A stretch of 64,000 nt of DNA, taken from assembly GCF_048564905.1 (NCBI RefSeq), contig NC_133023.1:92383878-92447877 (forward strand), in the 5' to 3' direction. Source of the stretch: Vicugna pacos. Lineage: Eukaryota > Chordata > Mammalia > Artiodactyla > Camelidae. Shown here in pieces: positions 35,533 to 47,355 of this stretch. Both the position numbers and the translations under genes were made by a program. Every line of letters starts with the position of its first letter. The stretch's first letter is position 1. The notes under the pieces are model-generated. The model saw only the letters and a program-made list of their open reading frames with translations, made no database searches and was not told the DNA's origin.

Positions 35533-38500
35533 AATCTAAATTCTGTGGAATAACCCTCTCCACACAATTCTATCAGCTATAAAGCCTGATTCTAGAATCC
35601 ACATGCTGTAAACTTTTTGCTCTAAAAGTCACACAAGGACACAAATTCAGCTTTCACATGGGAATTTGGGATTAGAAAAAAAATCACCCATATCTGTTTT
35701 CTGAGCTTTGAGCTGTACTGTCTACCGGCTCATACTGTCAAAAGCCATGTATCGTTTACAAGTAAAATTTTCACACACACACACACAAAAAAAAAATGTC
35801 TAAAGGTAGCCATGTTGTAGATTTGTTGCTAAAGCAACGACTAAATATATAATTAGTTAAAAATTATTATTTGTATATAAAGTTAAGTTTGTTCTTAAAC
35901 TGTGAACTGTAAAGAATAGGTATGAACTATATATCTTGTCCTGCTTCATTCAGTGTCAGTTTAGGACCTATCCAGGCGGGTTGAATACATGTAGTAAAAC
36001 CTTAAACTTTCTCTAACGCTCCTTCAAAATTAAATTCACTAGTTAATTAAAGATATGAAAAAGGAATAAAATAAAAACCTTAACTAACAAGAAAATGGAA
36101 AACATGGCACCAATTAGCGAACTGGTGCTCAGAACGTCTATTCGCAATTATATTTACAGTTTGACTATGCTAGCAACTAAACTTGCTAAAAAAAAAGTTG
36201 TTATACTCTTTTATATAGTGTTTATTTCTTTTGAGAGGCACTGGTAAAATTAATAGGCCACTATCCTCCTAAATCTAGCCAACAGAATTGGGAAATCACA
36301 TTCCCCTGTTTCTATTTCAATGTGTGTAAAATGTAGAAGAGATAGAAAGAAAGAGCATTCCAGTTTCTATTCATTTTAAGCATCACAGCCTACCCTACAG
36401 ACTAAAATAACTTGAAAACCTGTGGCTGCATTTTACCTAAGAGCATCTTCATCTACTCTCCAAGGAGTGGGGAGGACCAAATGACATTCCAAGTAGCACA
36501 TGGGCCTTCCCTACATACTATTTGATAAAATTTAATGCCAATGTTGTCCTTACTCAGACGTCACTACGCTCACTGGTCATGCCATTAAAAAGAGACTCAT
36601 GTTGTAAAGATTAATTTGATTTGGTTCCTGTTGATGGTAGGGTGGAGGTACCTGCTTTTTCTGAAATGGAGAGCTGGTGAGCTGAGGCTGCCCATTCATG
36701 AACACAGCCTCATGGTGTAGGACAACACTTACGGCAAGATCAAAGTGCTTTTTAGCATGTTCAAAAATGGATGGAAAAGACTGATGGAGTAGGAAGAAGA
36801 TGGCTCTTGACATCACAACTGACTACAAATAAAATTCTAGACAAGTGAAATGAAATGCAACAGCAAGTTGCGGCATCATGCTCCAATTACAAAAGCAAAT
36901 ACTGTGTCTAGCAATTTTATGAATCCATTTGATTTTAATTCCCCTTTAAAATATACTTATGGTCACACAGTGCTCTTACAAATTTTTGACACTACTAAAA
37001 CCCTCTTTCTTTGAAGAAAACTTTTAGATTATTTTCTCTGTATACATGAACTGTTTTATCCAAGTCTCAGCACGCTTGCCTATTTTTGCAAAAGGCTGAG
37101 AGAAATGGACAAAAAACATGAATTTTGGATAAATAAAATAGAGGCCCTTGTAGATTACAAAGCTTATAAAATGTTAACTAAGAATCACAAGTGATTAGAA
37201 TTTTATATATACACTTCATCCAGTAAATTATTGTTTAGAGTCACTGATTAGTTTTGTGACTTGTCTTTTTAACTGAAAAGTTAATCTCATGACTTATCTT
37301 TCTTCTTCTCTTTTCTTGAATAAAGATACTTTGAATAAGTCATTGCACAACTAGTTTAAAGAGTGCTATCTCAAAATTACATTTCATCAAAATTCTTTAG
37401 CATCTGATCAAAACGTTAGTGCTTTGAGTTTTCTTTCTTTAAATTCACAAAGTAACTTCAAAATGCCAACAATATCAAAAATTGTGGCACCAAAAAATAC
37501 AACTACCCTGAATCTCCTCACTGAAACTCTTACTAAAAAATACATCATTATTCATGTCTTCTAGTACTGAAAGCAACTTGCAAACAGCTGACCTCGAGGT
37601 ATTTTTTAGTCTACGTATATCTTCGTCAGAAGTTTAAAAAGTTCAGTGAGACAGTGTGTTGCATCAGAATGTCAAACAACACCAAAAAAGTTCATTTTTC
37701 ACTGAAAATGTCTCTGTCTCTTTTAAGGAATACATCCAGAGTAGCGCAGGTACACCCTTTCTGGATTCATGTGGTCAAGCTGCCCTTCTAGAGAGGCACT
37801 GGCACAAGTTTGACAAAACCAGTTCTAAACACAAGTTATTTCACAAAGGCATATTCTTCTCTAGCAAAGTTAAGATTTTAAGAAACAGAAATTAAGTGGT
37901 TCAAAGAACCAACGGGTAAAAATCAAGACACTCTTGTTCTCTAACTCCAGGCAATACTGTTAGCAGATGACAATGGCTCGATCCAAGCAAGATCATTTGG
38001 AAATCACTGATGATCATGATTTGGAGGGGAGAATTCAGATCAACAGGCTATCAGTTACCCAAGAGCTAATTTCGCTCTTCTGCACTGAGCCAAAATGGTC
38101 TGCTCTGGGATGGAGTCACAAACGTTCTAAAGCACAAACTATAGGAAGCGGAGGATCAGCCAGGAGTCAGGAGATGTTTCTGGGTCCAGCTGCTACCAAG
38201 TAGCTAGGTCGCCCTGGGCAGGTCACCATGCCCTGGCTGTGAAAAGGTTTTGCTAACTCTCTTATTCTGTGATTCAAACACTACTAGCTAGCTTAGGGTA
38301 TCCTAAATCAAACTGTCCCTTTGCCTGTCATTTTCATGAAGGAGAAAATAAACTTGTTATACACAACAAATTTGAGGATTTTTTACTTTTCAGTGAGAGG
38401 ACATATATTTAGTAGAAAACAGTAAACTATCTAAATTGATGCAAAATATCATAAAGCTCTACCACTATATAATAACAGTAAGTTTCACAACTGAGTACGG

Positions 38501-41500
38501 TGGAGGAGGTATACGACATAGCATAGGAATGAATGACTGTTTTACTTCGTTATACAACGAGTTCATAAGTATTAGTAATATGAGTTCAGTTCAGTTCTGT
38601 GGCCTGTGGCCACTCGGTCTCATCCAAAGGTTGCCAAAAATCTCTATTCCTCTCTATTATCATTTTCAAATACATATAAAAACAAAAAAATCCAAACAAA
38701 AGAGAGGCTTGGTTATACTATGAGAGATTCTGTTGTTAATGAAGTTTGGGATGGGCAACATTTAACATATATCACAGGCGCTTGCTCCTTCACTTAAGCG
38801 ACTGACAAAACTGGAAACTCAGTTGAACTGAAGCTGAAGATGCCTGTGGACATCCTTCCTAGAACTTTTACATAAATCAAAGTAATTTCAATTATCTCCC
38901 TACCTCCCTCCTCAGCCCCGCCATCTCTCCAAACCTATACTCAGGCTCCAACTGTGATCAACGGAAAAGATTGTCCATTTGGGGAGGAAAGGCCCCACCT
39001 GGAGCCAATTCTCTTTCACCCTGACTGAACTATTCCAGATTGCATCTTATTATTCAAAGAGTAGCCTAAAGAGCACAAGCCATTTGCATTCGGAAAATGG
39101 CACTTGTATCATAGGTTACATTGCAATGGTTTTTACATACTTTCCTCCAATATGTAAGAACTCTCTCCACGCCCCCATCTCTCTGCTTAATTTATAACCT
39201 GTAATTAGAATACCTTTAAGCTTCCAAGAACCAATTTTTCAGCTGAAGATTACAAATGGCTCAGTTTTAGACACTCTACCTAGAAGACAGGATCCTTGAG
39301 CCATAGAAAATGTAATGGGCACTTTCCATAGTTTTTAGTATAAATGCTGAGAAATGCATTTAAAGGTAAATTCTAGTTTTTCAAGCTATTTAAGGAGTGA
39401 AATTAGGGTTAATGTTTTAAGAAATTCCCGGTGTTTTTTGTCAGGTAATTATTTCTCTCTCACCAAAAAAAACCAAAAATCTAGTAACGTGATTGTATTA
39501 TGCAAGGTCAGATCTACAGGCACAAATTATACACATGCATGTTTATGATCACATTTCGGACACACTCAAAAGTGAGGCCTTTTAAATGTCTGCCTCAAGA
39601 AACTTACAGAAGTATTACAAAGAGAGAGTGAGCATATTAACATTAGCCTGTTAGGTTTTTCAAGCACATGTGTTTCTGTTTCCCACTAATAACATTTTAG
39701 TTGAAATCAAACACCACACATTATAGCAAAACACTATATAGTATGTTAAAAACCTAACACAACACACCACGGTACAATACAATAATGGGGAAACTGGTAT
39801 TGGATCTATTTGTTACATTCTGAATCAGCCCAATAGACTACTGTGTAAACAAAACAGTAAGGTAACACTTCAAAACGGACATTTATCCACCAAGAACGCA
39901 CAGTAAGTTGACAGTCCACTGTAGACATCCACTCAGCATAATCGTTATTGGGAAATCACAAAGAATAGTGTGATGAATTACAAAATTTTATGGTGTTCTA
40001 CCTAATAATTCAAATAAGAGAGAGAGATGTTAGTTATTAGTTTTCTATTTGTGTTTTAACATCTCCTTGATTGTTTAATGCTTTATTTTGTATTTGAATT
40101 TGTTGGTTGGTATGTTTGTTTTGTTTAAGATATTGACTGCACCACACTTATTGTTGTGTTGGTGGAAGAGGACATACGTGTATATATATAAAAAGGCCAT
40201 ATGGAGGTTCTCACGGAGAGATTCTGATACTCTGTAACTCTGTTGTTCAGAATGTCAACTGAAATGGAAAAAAAAAGAAAAGAAAGTGAGAAATATTGGT
40301 ATTGGAGTGGTTATCGAAGTAGGAGTCAGGATACTTGGTTCTCGGTCCATTTGTGTGTGTGAACCATATGCCAACATATTCCCCACTCTGAATTTCATAT
40401 TCTACATCTGCGGATGTAAATTGAGCTGTTGAAAACTGTAGTGTACAATTACACTACACAATTAATACTTAAATGAAAACTGAGCTGTTGGAAATGGTCA
40501 CTAAAGAGTCATCTACCATGATAGTCTGTGGTTCTCACTGAGTGCTAATGTGGACAACTGCCCTGGGTTAACAGAGAGGCACTCAGTTGTTCAAGGCGTT
40601 ATCTCCACAATGCCAAAACATTCTGATGAACACCCACCCGCCCATTACTTCCTCCAACAGCCATATATTGACAAAACATATTTGATACCGTTTTGAAATA
40701 TGCAAATACTAGATAAACTTTAAACTTTTTATCTGAATGTTTTGGAGCCACGCAGAACTAGCCTAAGTGTGAAATTTGGGTATGTAGTATTTTAGAAAAT
40801 TACATTTTATTTTCAGCATCTGTTACATAGTGAAATGATTATGGTGGCCAAATACCTCTAAATTTTCTGATGGAATCAAGCAAAATGGAATCACCATTCC
40901 CAAACATGTTCTGGTATGAAGTTAATTATATTTGACAACTTTTGTTCGATGTGAAGCAGTCCATGAGAATCAAGCAAGTTTTACAAAACCTGTATTCTCA
41001 TGTTTGGCGCTGTTCCCAAGTTGCCACTATCCCAAATGATTACCCCTGAAAACTATCACAAATAATACAGCCTCTTCAGTTATTCTGTGTATTCAAAGGT
41101 CTTTTTAAAACATTCCTTATGATCGAAGGGACCTATTTATCTAATGTGCAGTGATTTATATGCTCTGTCCAGAACAGTGAGTGTTCTGGGCCTGTGTGTC
41201 CTCAGCAGGAAAGCAACATGAGTGAGGTTCTGGGGAACTAGTTGATCGAGAGAATTAAACTGTTCCCTCCTTCAACCAAATGAAGCACTCCAGTTGTAAG
41301 AACTTCAAGCTTTCAATGACTCATGGATGCAATTCAGAATCGGTGTATTTGTTTAGTAAGTCCCTATAATTACTTAATTCATTATGATGCCTAAGAGTCT
41401 TAAGTGACTTCAAAAGTCACATGTTCCAGGTGAACGACTGCTCAAATTAAGTGTGGGCTATTACAGACCCTGGACTAGGCAAAGAGGAAATCAGAGGGGA

Positions 41501-42116
41501 AGGGGGGGAAATCCGAAAACAACAACAACAAAAATTACTCCAAAAAGTGCCATGATTTGAATGAAAATAATGATTAAATTAGTAAAGTATGTCACTCAAA
41601 ATTCAGAACAGCTGGAGCAATTCTGATAGACTTACATGGGAAGCAACAAAGTGGCAGAATGTGGAAGTGCTGTTTTGTATAATGTCTTGGGAGAAGCATT
41701 GCTTACTGTCTTTAAGATAATCACCTCCATCAAATTGTGACAAAATTACTTTGTTTTATTTCAATAAAAAAAACAAAGTAGAAAAAATGTTAAAAGATTA
41801 AAATTCAAAAATGATCTGTGCCTTTGGCTAACAAATAATACCCCGTTAATAATGGGAAAACATTTTGGAATTTGTAAGCTCCTTGGGAAAATACAATACC
41901 AGCTGTTATTTTCATATGAAAATTGCATATTTGCTCTCCACATTTCAGTTTGGAAAATTGGGAATGCTTAAATCAAGCTCTAAGTTACAAGCAATGTCTA
42001 TTAAAGAAAATATTTACCAAAGCTTTTAGCAAATGCAAATGTGTAGATAAAAGATATAACCTACAAATATTATTTATATTAATACTTAAAGAAACTTACT
42101 GTTCTACTGGTAACTT

Positions 42117-42173
42117 CTACATCTGTGAAACAAACATGCTGCTATTCAGTTCATCTATTGATAATGGGGGTAT
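42117..42173 (-). CDS. MBNL3: MBNL3 terminal coding exon (C-terminal 18 residues and stop)
   Basis: The minus strand after the acceptor TATAG at 42178-42174 reads IPPLSIDELNSSMFVSQM and then TAG (42119-42117). The ending SSMFVSQM is characteristic of one MBNL3 C-terminal form and parallels the HKYVTQM ending of MBNL1 and MBNL2. The exon is entered in phase 0 after the 95-nt exon. If that exon is skipped, the preceding exon enters in another phase and would end after DTPIINR. The 3' UTR follows directly. The C-terminal tail of MBNL proteins influences localisation and self-association; I see no domain in this short peptide. Confidence 0.93.
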   Translation of the reverse strand: MPPLSIDELNSSMFVSQM

Positions 42174-43104
42174 CTATAGTAGTGAAAAAGATTTTAGATT
42201 AAAATAGTTTCTTGAGAGAATTCCATTTATTTTGTTCACTGTGTGGACATGGTAATCAATAACTATAGTCAATATCACAGGAAACTTTAGACATATTAAC
42301 CATATCCACTAATAGTTAATTTTTCAAAGAAAGCACAGGTTAGAATGTGGTTTGTTTCCCCAATAAATTAATGCTCTATGTCCCATATGGTTATCATACT
42401 TGTAACTGAAACAGCAGTGGGACTCGTCCTTAAGCATGGTTACCACTTTAATAAGGCAAAATGGCCATAACATTACCCAATAATTATTGTATCTCCTTAC
42501 AATTTCAAGACTCCTCCAAAATTCATAATTTGCATTGCGACTCTGCCTATAAGTACCTAAAGCAAATGAAAATTAAAACAACAGAAGCACGTCTAATGTC
42601 AGCATGAGAATGAATTTCTGATGTAATCACTGAGTAATGATGAGCATATCTGTGCCTTGGAAAGAAACGTGTTATCTTTCTTTCCAGTAGATCTGCAAGT
42701 AAAGGTGATGACTGTACTAAGTGAAAGTTCAAATGCAATAACCAAAGATGGTAGTAAAATAAAATAAATTCTCCCCTCAACCAATGAGGGAACATCAAAA
42801 CAATATTTAGTATATACATTTGAGGATTGGTGTGGTAGCAACAACTCTACATCCAGCATATCAAGAGGAACATCTGTAACTGATTAAAAATGAGACAACT
42901 CTGCCCATTCATCTCAGGATGAGTAGCAAGACGGATGCTTCCCTCCAGAATATACACAAAAATATAAGTTCTAAATGTAACAACTGCTTATAAAACACAT
43001 AAGAATATGGACTGAAGTCTCTCACCAATCCAAAAAGCATATACTGTGCTTTACCAACACACTGTAGTTATTTAGGTCTGAACAGGTGAAATAAATGGCC
43101 AAAC
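42174..43104 (-). other. MBNL3 intron (last)
   Basis: About 930 bp between the 95-nt exon and the terminal exon, with no recognised repeat. The short size and absence of transposon insertions may reflect splicing-regulatory constraint around alternative exons. Confidence 0.7.
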
Positions 43105-43199
43105 CTGATTGCCCGTAGCTGTTGCAGCGAAGGGAACGCTGGTGGCAGGTGTTGTTGCTGCAGACACAGTGGTAGGTGTAGCACCGTGCATCATGGGCA
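43105..43199 (-). CDS. MBNL3: MBNL3 95-nt C-terminal exon
   Basis: Bounded by acceptor AAAG at 43203-43200 and donor GTTTGG from 43104. With one base from the upstream exon it encodes [18 protein letters not shown] and then [14 protein letters not shown], a Ser/Thr/Ala-rich stretch conserved across MBNL1-3. The length equals that of the homologous alternative exon of MBNL1 (95 nt). Since 95 is not a multiple of three, inclusion or skipping switches the frame of the last exon and so the C-terminus. The donor GTTTGG is weak at the third to fifth positions, which suits regulated use. It follows either the 36-nt exon or directly the 151-nt exon in the same phase. Confidence 0.93.
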
Positions 43200-45539
43200 C
43201 TTTCAGTAGGAAACCATGGAAGCAACACACGAGAGGGCGGAGGATTTATGCAACCATGACATAAATGATGGAATGGGGCGTGGTAGGTATCACAGCAACA
43301 AGCCACATGACGACATCATGACGGATACACCAGGGTGCAACATGCAATCACAGTCAGTGCAAAGCAACACAGCATGGAAGGGGGAAAAATTTCAAAAGAG
43401 AAAAGGGGAAAGCCAATTATAGTTACCATTAAGGAAAATGGAATCATTCTCAACATTTAGTTTTTGAGCAGAATCACACTGTCATTGACTTCAAAGGCCA
43501 AATTTTCAGAAGGGATGACAATAGATGTCTATGACAAATCTGATTTTACCAAGGCTATCTGAATAGCTAGTCAGGCGGACAAGGAACTGTGTTGCACATT
43601 CAAAATGGGAGTCAGGAACTGGTGTCTGGGTTCACTCACTCATGACAGACATGAGTGCTGTCACTTGATTTGCAGATGCAAACGGGCGGTTTTATATATA
43701 TATATAGATAGATAGATATATGTGGATATATACTTACCTGATCTGCATGCAAATAAAAATGGTAGTTCGATTGGTGGGTATATGGTAGGGGAGCAGATAT
43801 GAAGACTACGGTGGTCTATGCATGCAGGTTTCTAAGCACACCTCTGGCAAGCCCCTTGGAAACATAGGCTATTTATGAATCAACTTAGGCTATTTGTTTA
43901 TTGTTTCATAAACAACCTAACTTTCCAAGGGGGTGCTTCATAGTAAATGTCCGACAACATCCTGTCTTCATTGCAAATATTACAGCTACAATGGCCAGCA
44001 GCTGCAACATCTCTTTTGGGATGATTTCTCTTTGCCTTTTCTAGTTTCTATGTCATTTTGAAAGCTTTTGGGATGCTTTTCTTATTTTGAGCTCATTTTG
44101 GAAAGCAAACCAAAGAATTAATATTTAAATGGTAAGCATGCGTAGGTAATAACTGACATCTACATCGATTGAATTCAGATTTTCGGCCAGTCTACAGAGA
44201 AAGTGAACAGCCTGGAGAGAGGACAATCATCCCATGCGATATCATAGGAAACACAAATGTACCCCAAATGGTGATTAACAGAAACTCTGGTTATCTCTCC
44301 TGCCCATCTCTGGTTATCCATTACCTATAGACAGCCCTCACTGTATCACATGCCAACTTTGAAAACACCCTTGTTTTCCCTCGGTGGGTGCAACAGCTAC
44401 ACAGGGCGGCAGCAGCACTGAAGCATGCAGTTTGCATTCCTACACGGAGCCCTTCAGGGAAAGGGCAAGGGAGCAGAGTCACAAAATGTGAAGACAGAGA
44501 CACGTTTCACCAACTTCCCAAAGTCTATTCTTCTAATCATATGCATATAATGCTTCTGTTAGTATCAATGGAAATGTTTTTCATTCCTACAGGGCAAAGC
44601 CAGTATCAGAGGCCTCACCTACCAGTGAATGCTACTACTCTGTGGTTGCCATTTTGACTTTTTTTTTATCTTGGTAATCCTGTTTGTCCCTTTTGGGCTC
44701 TGCGTCTACTTTGGTTGACCAGTGGGATGGAGGCTGAGCTGTTGCAAACTCTCAAAAAGGACGAAAGAAACTGGACTGAGATGAGATGGCAGGGTGAGGT
44801 GGGATAGTTCCTCCCTGTATCAAACAGTGCTATTTTCCCCTGGTGTGTTGCTGGGGCCTATGGGAACTACAGGAGCTGTGAACTCCCCAGGCGTTCTGAG
44901 AGGGAAACAAGTCACTTTCCTTGTCTTCTTCAGTATTAGTGATGTACAAAATGGTTTCAAGATGGCTACCATATCGTACTGGTGGCTGATTAAAGGATAT
45001 GTGTGTAACTGATTATTTAAAAAAACACATACCCTACAAAGAGTCATTCTGAAATGATTCTGATGTGCCTGGTTTCCATGCAGATGGCATTTCATCCCAG
45101 CACACTACAGAAATCCTCACAAATCACTACAGGATGCTCTAGCTTTGCTTAACTCACCCTTTCGCAACATCTGAGTATTGAATGATTTTGACCTTAAGGA
45201 TAACTTGTTTGGGGAGGAATCATTTCTTAGTGATAGATGTGAAGTTAAGAACAAAACTGCCCTTTCTGGCTAGATAAGGAAATGTTTTGAAATATTTCAG
45301 CTGCAATTTTGGGGGTGAAAACAGAGAAGTGGCAGGGTATTTGGCCACAGTGGCAACCAACTAGGACTCACAGTGTAAGCCGATTACGACTCCACAAAAA
45401 CAGACCACACCATAGTAAACCTTAAATACTCAGAAAATGTCCAGCCACATCACTCACTCACTCATCCCTTTCACAGTCACAACAGAAAATCACTTTTCTT
45501 CAGATTAGAAAAAGTTGAGAATTTTTGTACAAAACCTAC
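43200..45539 (-). other. MBNL3 intron between 36-nt and 95-nt exons
   Basis: About 2.3 kb. Contains a short TA/GATA tract at about 43692-43732 and otherwise no recognised repeat or exon. Open frames here have no support. Confidence 0.6.
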
Positions 45540-45575
45540 CAATACTTGAAGCGGGTGCCATGCACAGTATTGGCC
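45540..45575 (-). CDS. MBNL3: MBNL3 36-nt cassette exon
   Basis: Acceptor GTGCAG at 45581-45576 and donor GTAGGT from 45539 define exactly 36 nt, read as GPILCMAPASSI when joined in phase 1 to its neighbours. Length, phase and the ILCM-AP motif match the 36-nt cassette exon of the MBNL family (MBNL1: SILCMTPATSV). Being a multiple of three, it can be skipped without changing frame. The upstream tract is pyrimidine-rich and contains CGCT and several GCTT words, which are YGCY-like motifs bound by MBNL proteins themselves, so self-regulation is plausible but inferred. It is too short to show up as an open reading frame of any length, and was found by splice borders and homology. Confidence 0.92.
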
Positions 45576-47204
45576 CTGCACACCATGCAGAAAAGCGTGA
45601 AAAGTAAAGAAAACAGAGATTTTATTATTAAAGCTTTACTGATAGAGATAATTTTTAACTAGAAAGATATTCTCAGCAATATCAATTAATCAGCACATGC
45701 AAATCCAGTAATCTCCCATGCTTACAATTACAGCTGAGTTTTAAGATTACAAGCCCAAGTAATCAAAGTAATTCTTGGATTCTTAGGTATGAAAATGAAC
45801 ATTGATCTTTTTCTTGAAAGTCATTATCTCACTTAAATGACATGTGTTTTGGACAAATGCATCCTAAATGAGTTTTATTATGAAACGGAGAGTTTTAACC
45901 AACTGTGTTTAATCAACACATATGATTTTCAAAATATGCACCAGGATGTGGCCCCTCATGCCAGTAAGTTTTACTTAGACAACTAAGCTATCACCATTGC
46001 CTCCTCCACCTCGCAGCCAAGGACTTCATTAGAACATCTGGCAAAGAGGCTTTTCATCCAGAAAGTGCTCTCAGCCTGACAGGTTTTTATTTTGCTATTA
46101 ATCACAGGGAAAGGGATTCTTCTGATATTTCTGCTTATAAATCTAGACTTTAAATCCAGCAAAAAAAAAAGCCAAAAAATGATAAAATTGTGTTTTTGAA
46201 ATGATATCCTGAAGACTACTGTAGTTAGTAAATAGACAAAAGACTGGTTTTTTATGGCTTCTTTCAAAATGAATTAACTGATTAATGTATCAGTTAACCA
46301 ATGGGTTTCTTCAAGTCCAGGTATACAACATTATGTACTTAGTATGTTTATATAATTAACAAGGTTTCTAAATTAATTTTTAAAGCATGTCATTTTCATT
46401 TAATAACAATTTCCAAACTGGGGCATTTATGATTCTGATCAAAAAAAAAACCTACCATATTCCCAGGGGTTAGTAGTTTCAACTTATTCCCAAGAGACTA
46501 TAAGCTTGTTCTTAAAGTATTGAACCACTAGAAGAAAAGTATTTCACTTCATCTGATATTTATTTGAAAAAAATTATGGCTTAAATTTTTCTTTTCAATT
46601 TAGTGCAAAACAGTTATGCTATTAAATATAGTTGAATGTAAGAGGTAATATAATATGCCACAAAGTATCAGGAAAATATGATAAATGGCTATATATTTTA
46701 TATTAACTGGTTTAAGAGTTAGAGGCTAAAGACAGTTGTTTTTATATATATAATATACTGTATTGTCCTATAAGTTTAAGGGTAGTTTTATTATAACTAT
46801 CTTTGGCATATCAAAAATATATAGACTCCCTACTTCTGTAATGCTGAAGCTCAGAAACTTTTTTTCTGAGCGCAGACCATTGTCTTTGAAAGTGATACCT
46901 AAGAGTCAAGGAATTAATTTGAGGTCGAAACAAGTGAATCAAACATAAGAAGCAACAATTAAGAAATGCTAAAAAGAAAAATGTTGAAGAGTTTGCTAGT
47001 TGGATCGCAAACCATCAACTGTCAGGAATCACTGATACACAGTTTGTTCTCTATACAAGGAGATCAAGCATCACTGCCTTGTTTTATTTCTAATCAAAAT
47101 ACCTGCTGATAGCCCTCACATAAACACTCTTTGAAAGCTGGCATGGTGCATTGTATTCATTCGCAACATCACTCAACTCATGGTGCCCAGAGCCCTGTTC
47201 TCAC
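45576..47204 (-). other. MBNL3 intron upstream of the 36-nt exon
   Basis: About 1.6 kb of AT-rich sequence without a recognised transposon. The branch and pyrimidine tract for the 36-nt exon lie at about 45576-45625. Confidence 0.6.
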
Positions 47205-47355
47205 CTGCAGGGATGAATGCCGGCTGTGGGAGCTGCAGGTTAGCCAGAGCCTGTTGGCAGTGGAAAACACTGGGATTAAAGACCGGGGTGGCACCATTGG
47301 TCTTTTCAAGCGCCGATCTCTTTGGTATCAGTTGAACTGCACCAGGCTGGAGGGC
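47205..47355 (-). CDS. MBNL3: MBNL3 151-nt exon after zinc finger 4
   Basis: Acceptor CACAG at 47360-47356 and donor GTGAGA from 47204. It encodes [18 protein letters not shown], then [20 protein letters not shown] and [12 protein letters not shown], plus one base of a split Gly codon. This is the region after the second zinc-finger pair, homologous to the 154-nt exon of MBNL1 ([19 protein letters not shown]...QQALANMQL). The [10 protein letters not shown] block contains basic residues discussed for nuclear import in MBNL proteins. Entry is phase 0 and exit phase 1, matching both the 36-nt and 95-nt exons downstream, so either can follow. No unusual changes are seen. Confidence 0.95.

Larger units (their letters stand above)
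32846..42116 (-). other. MBNL3: MBNL3 3' untranslated region (about 9.3 kb)
   Basis: From the base after the stop codon to a probable distal cleavage site near 32850, the minus strand lacks splice requirements and is nearly free of old interspersed repeats, in contrast to the intergenic DNA below 32 kb. Known MBNL3 transcripts carry a very long 3' UTR, which this fits. Minus-strand AATAAA signals occur at 41755-41760, 40082-40087, 33356-33361 and 32868-32873. The last is followed by a T/GT-rich stretch, the best candidate for the distal end, while the first would give a UTR of only ~380 nt. Embedded features are a vic-1 SINE (35419-35516), a (GT)n tract and an A-rich run at 34969-34999. The exact end is inferred, not shown. 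Confidence 0.7.
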
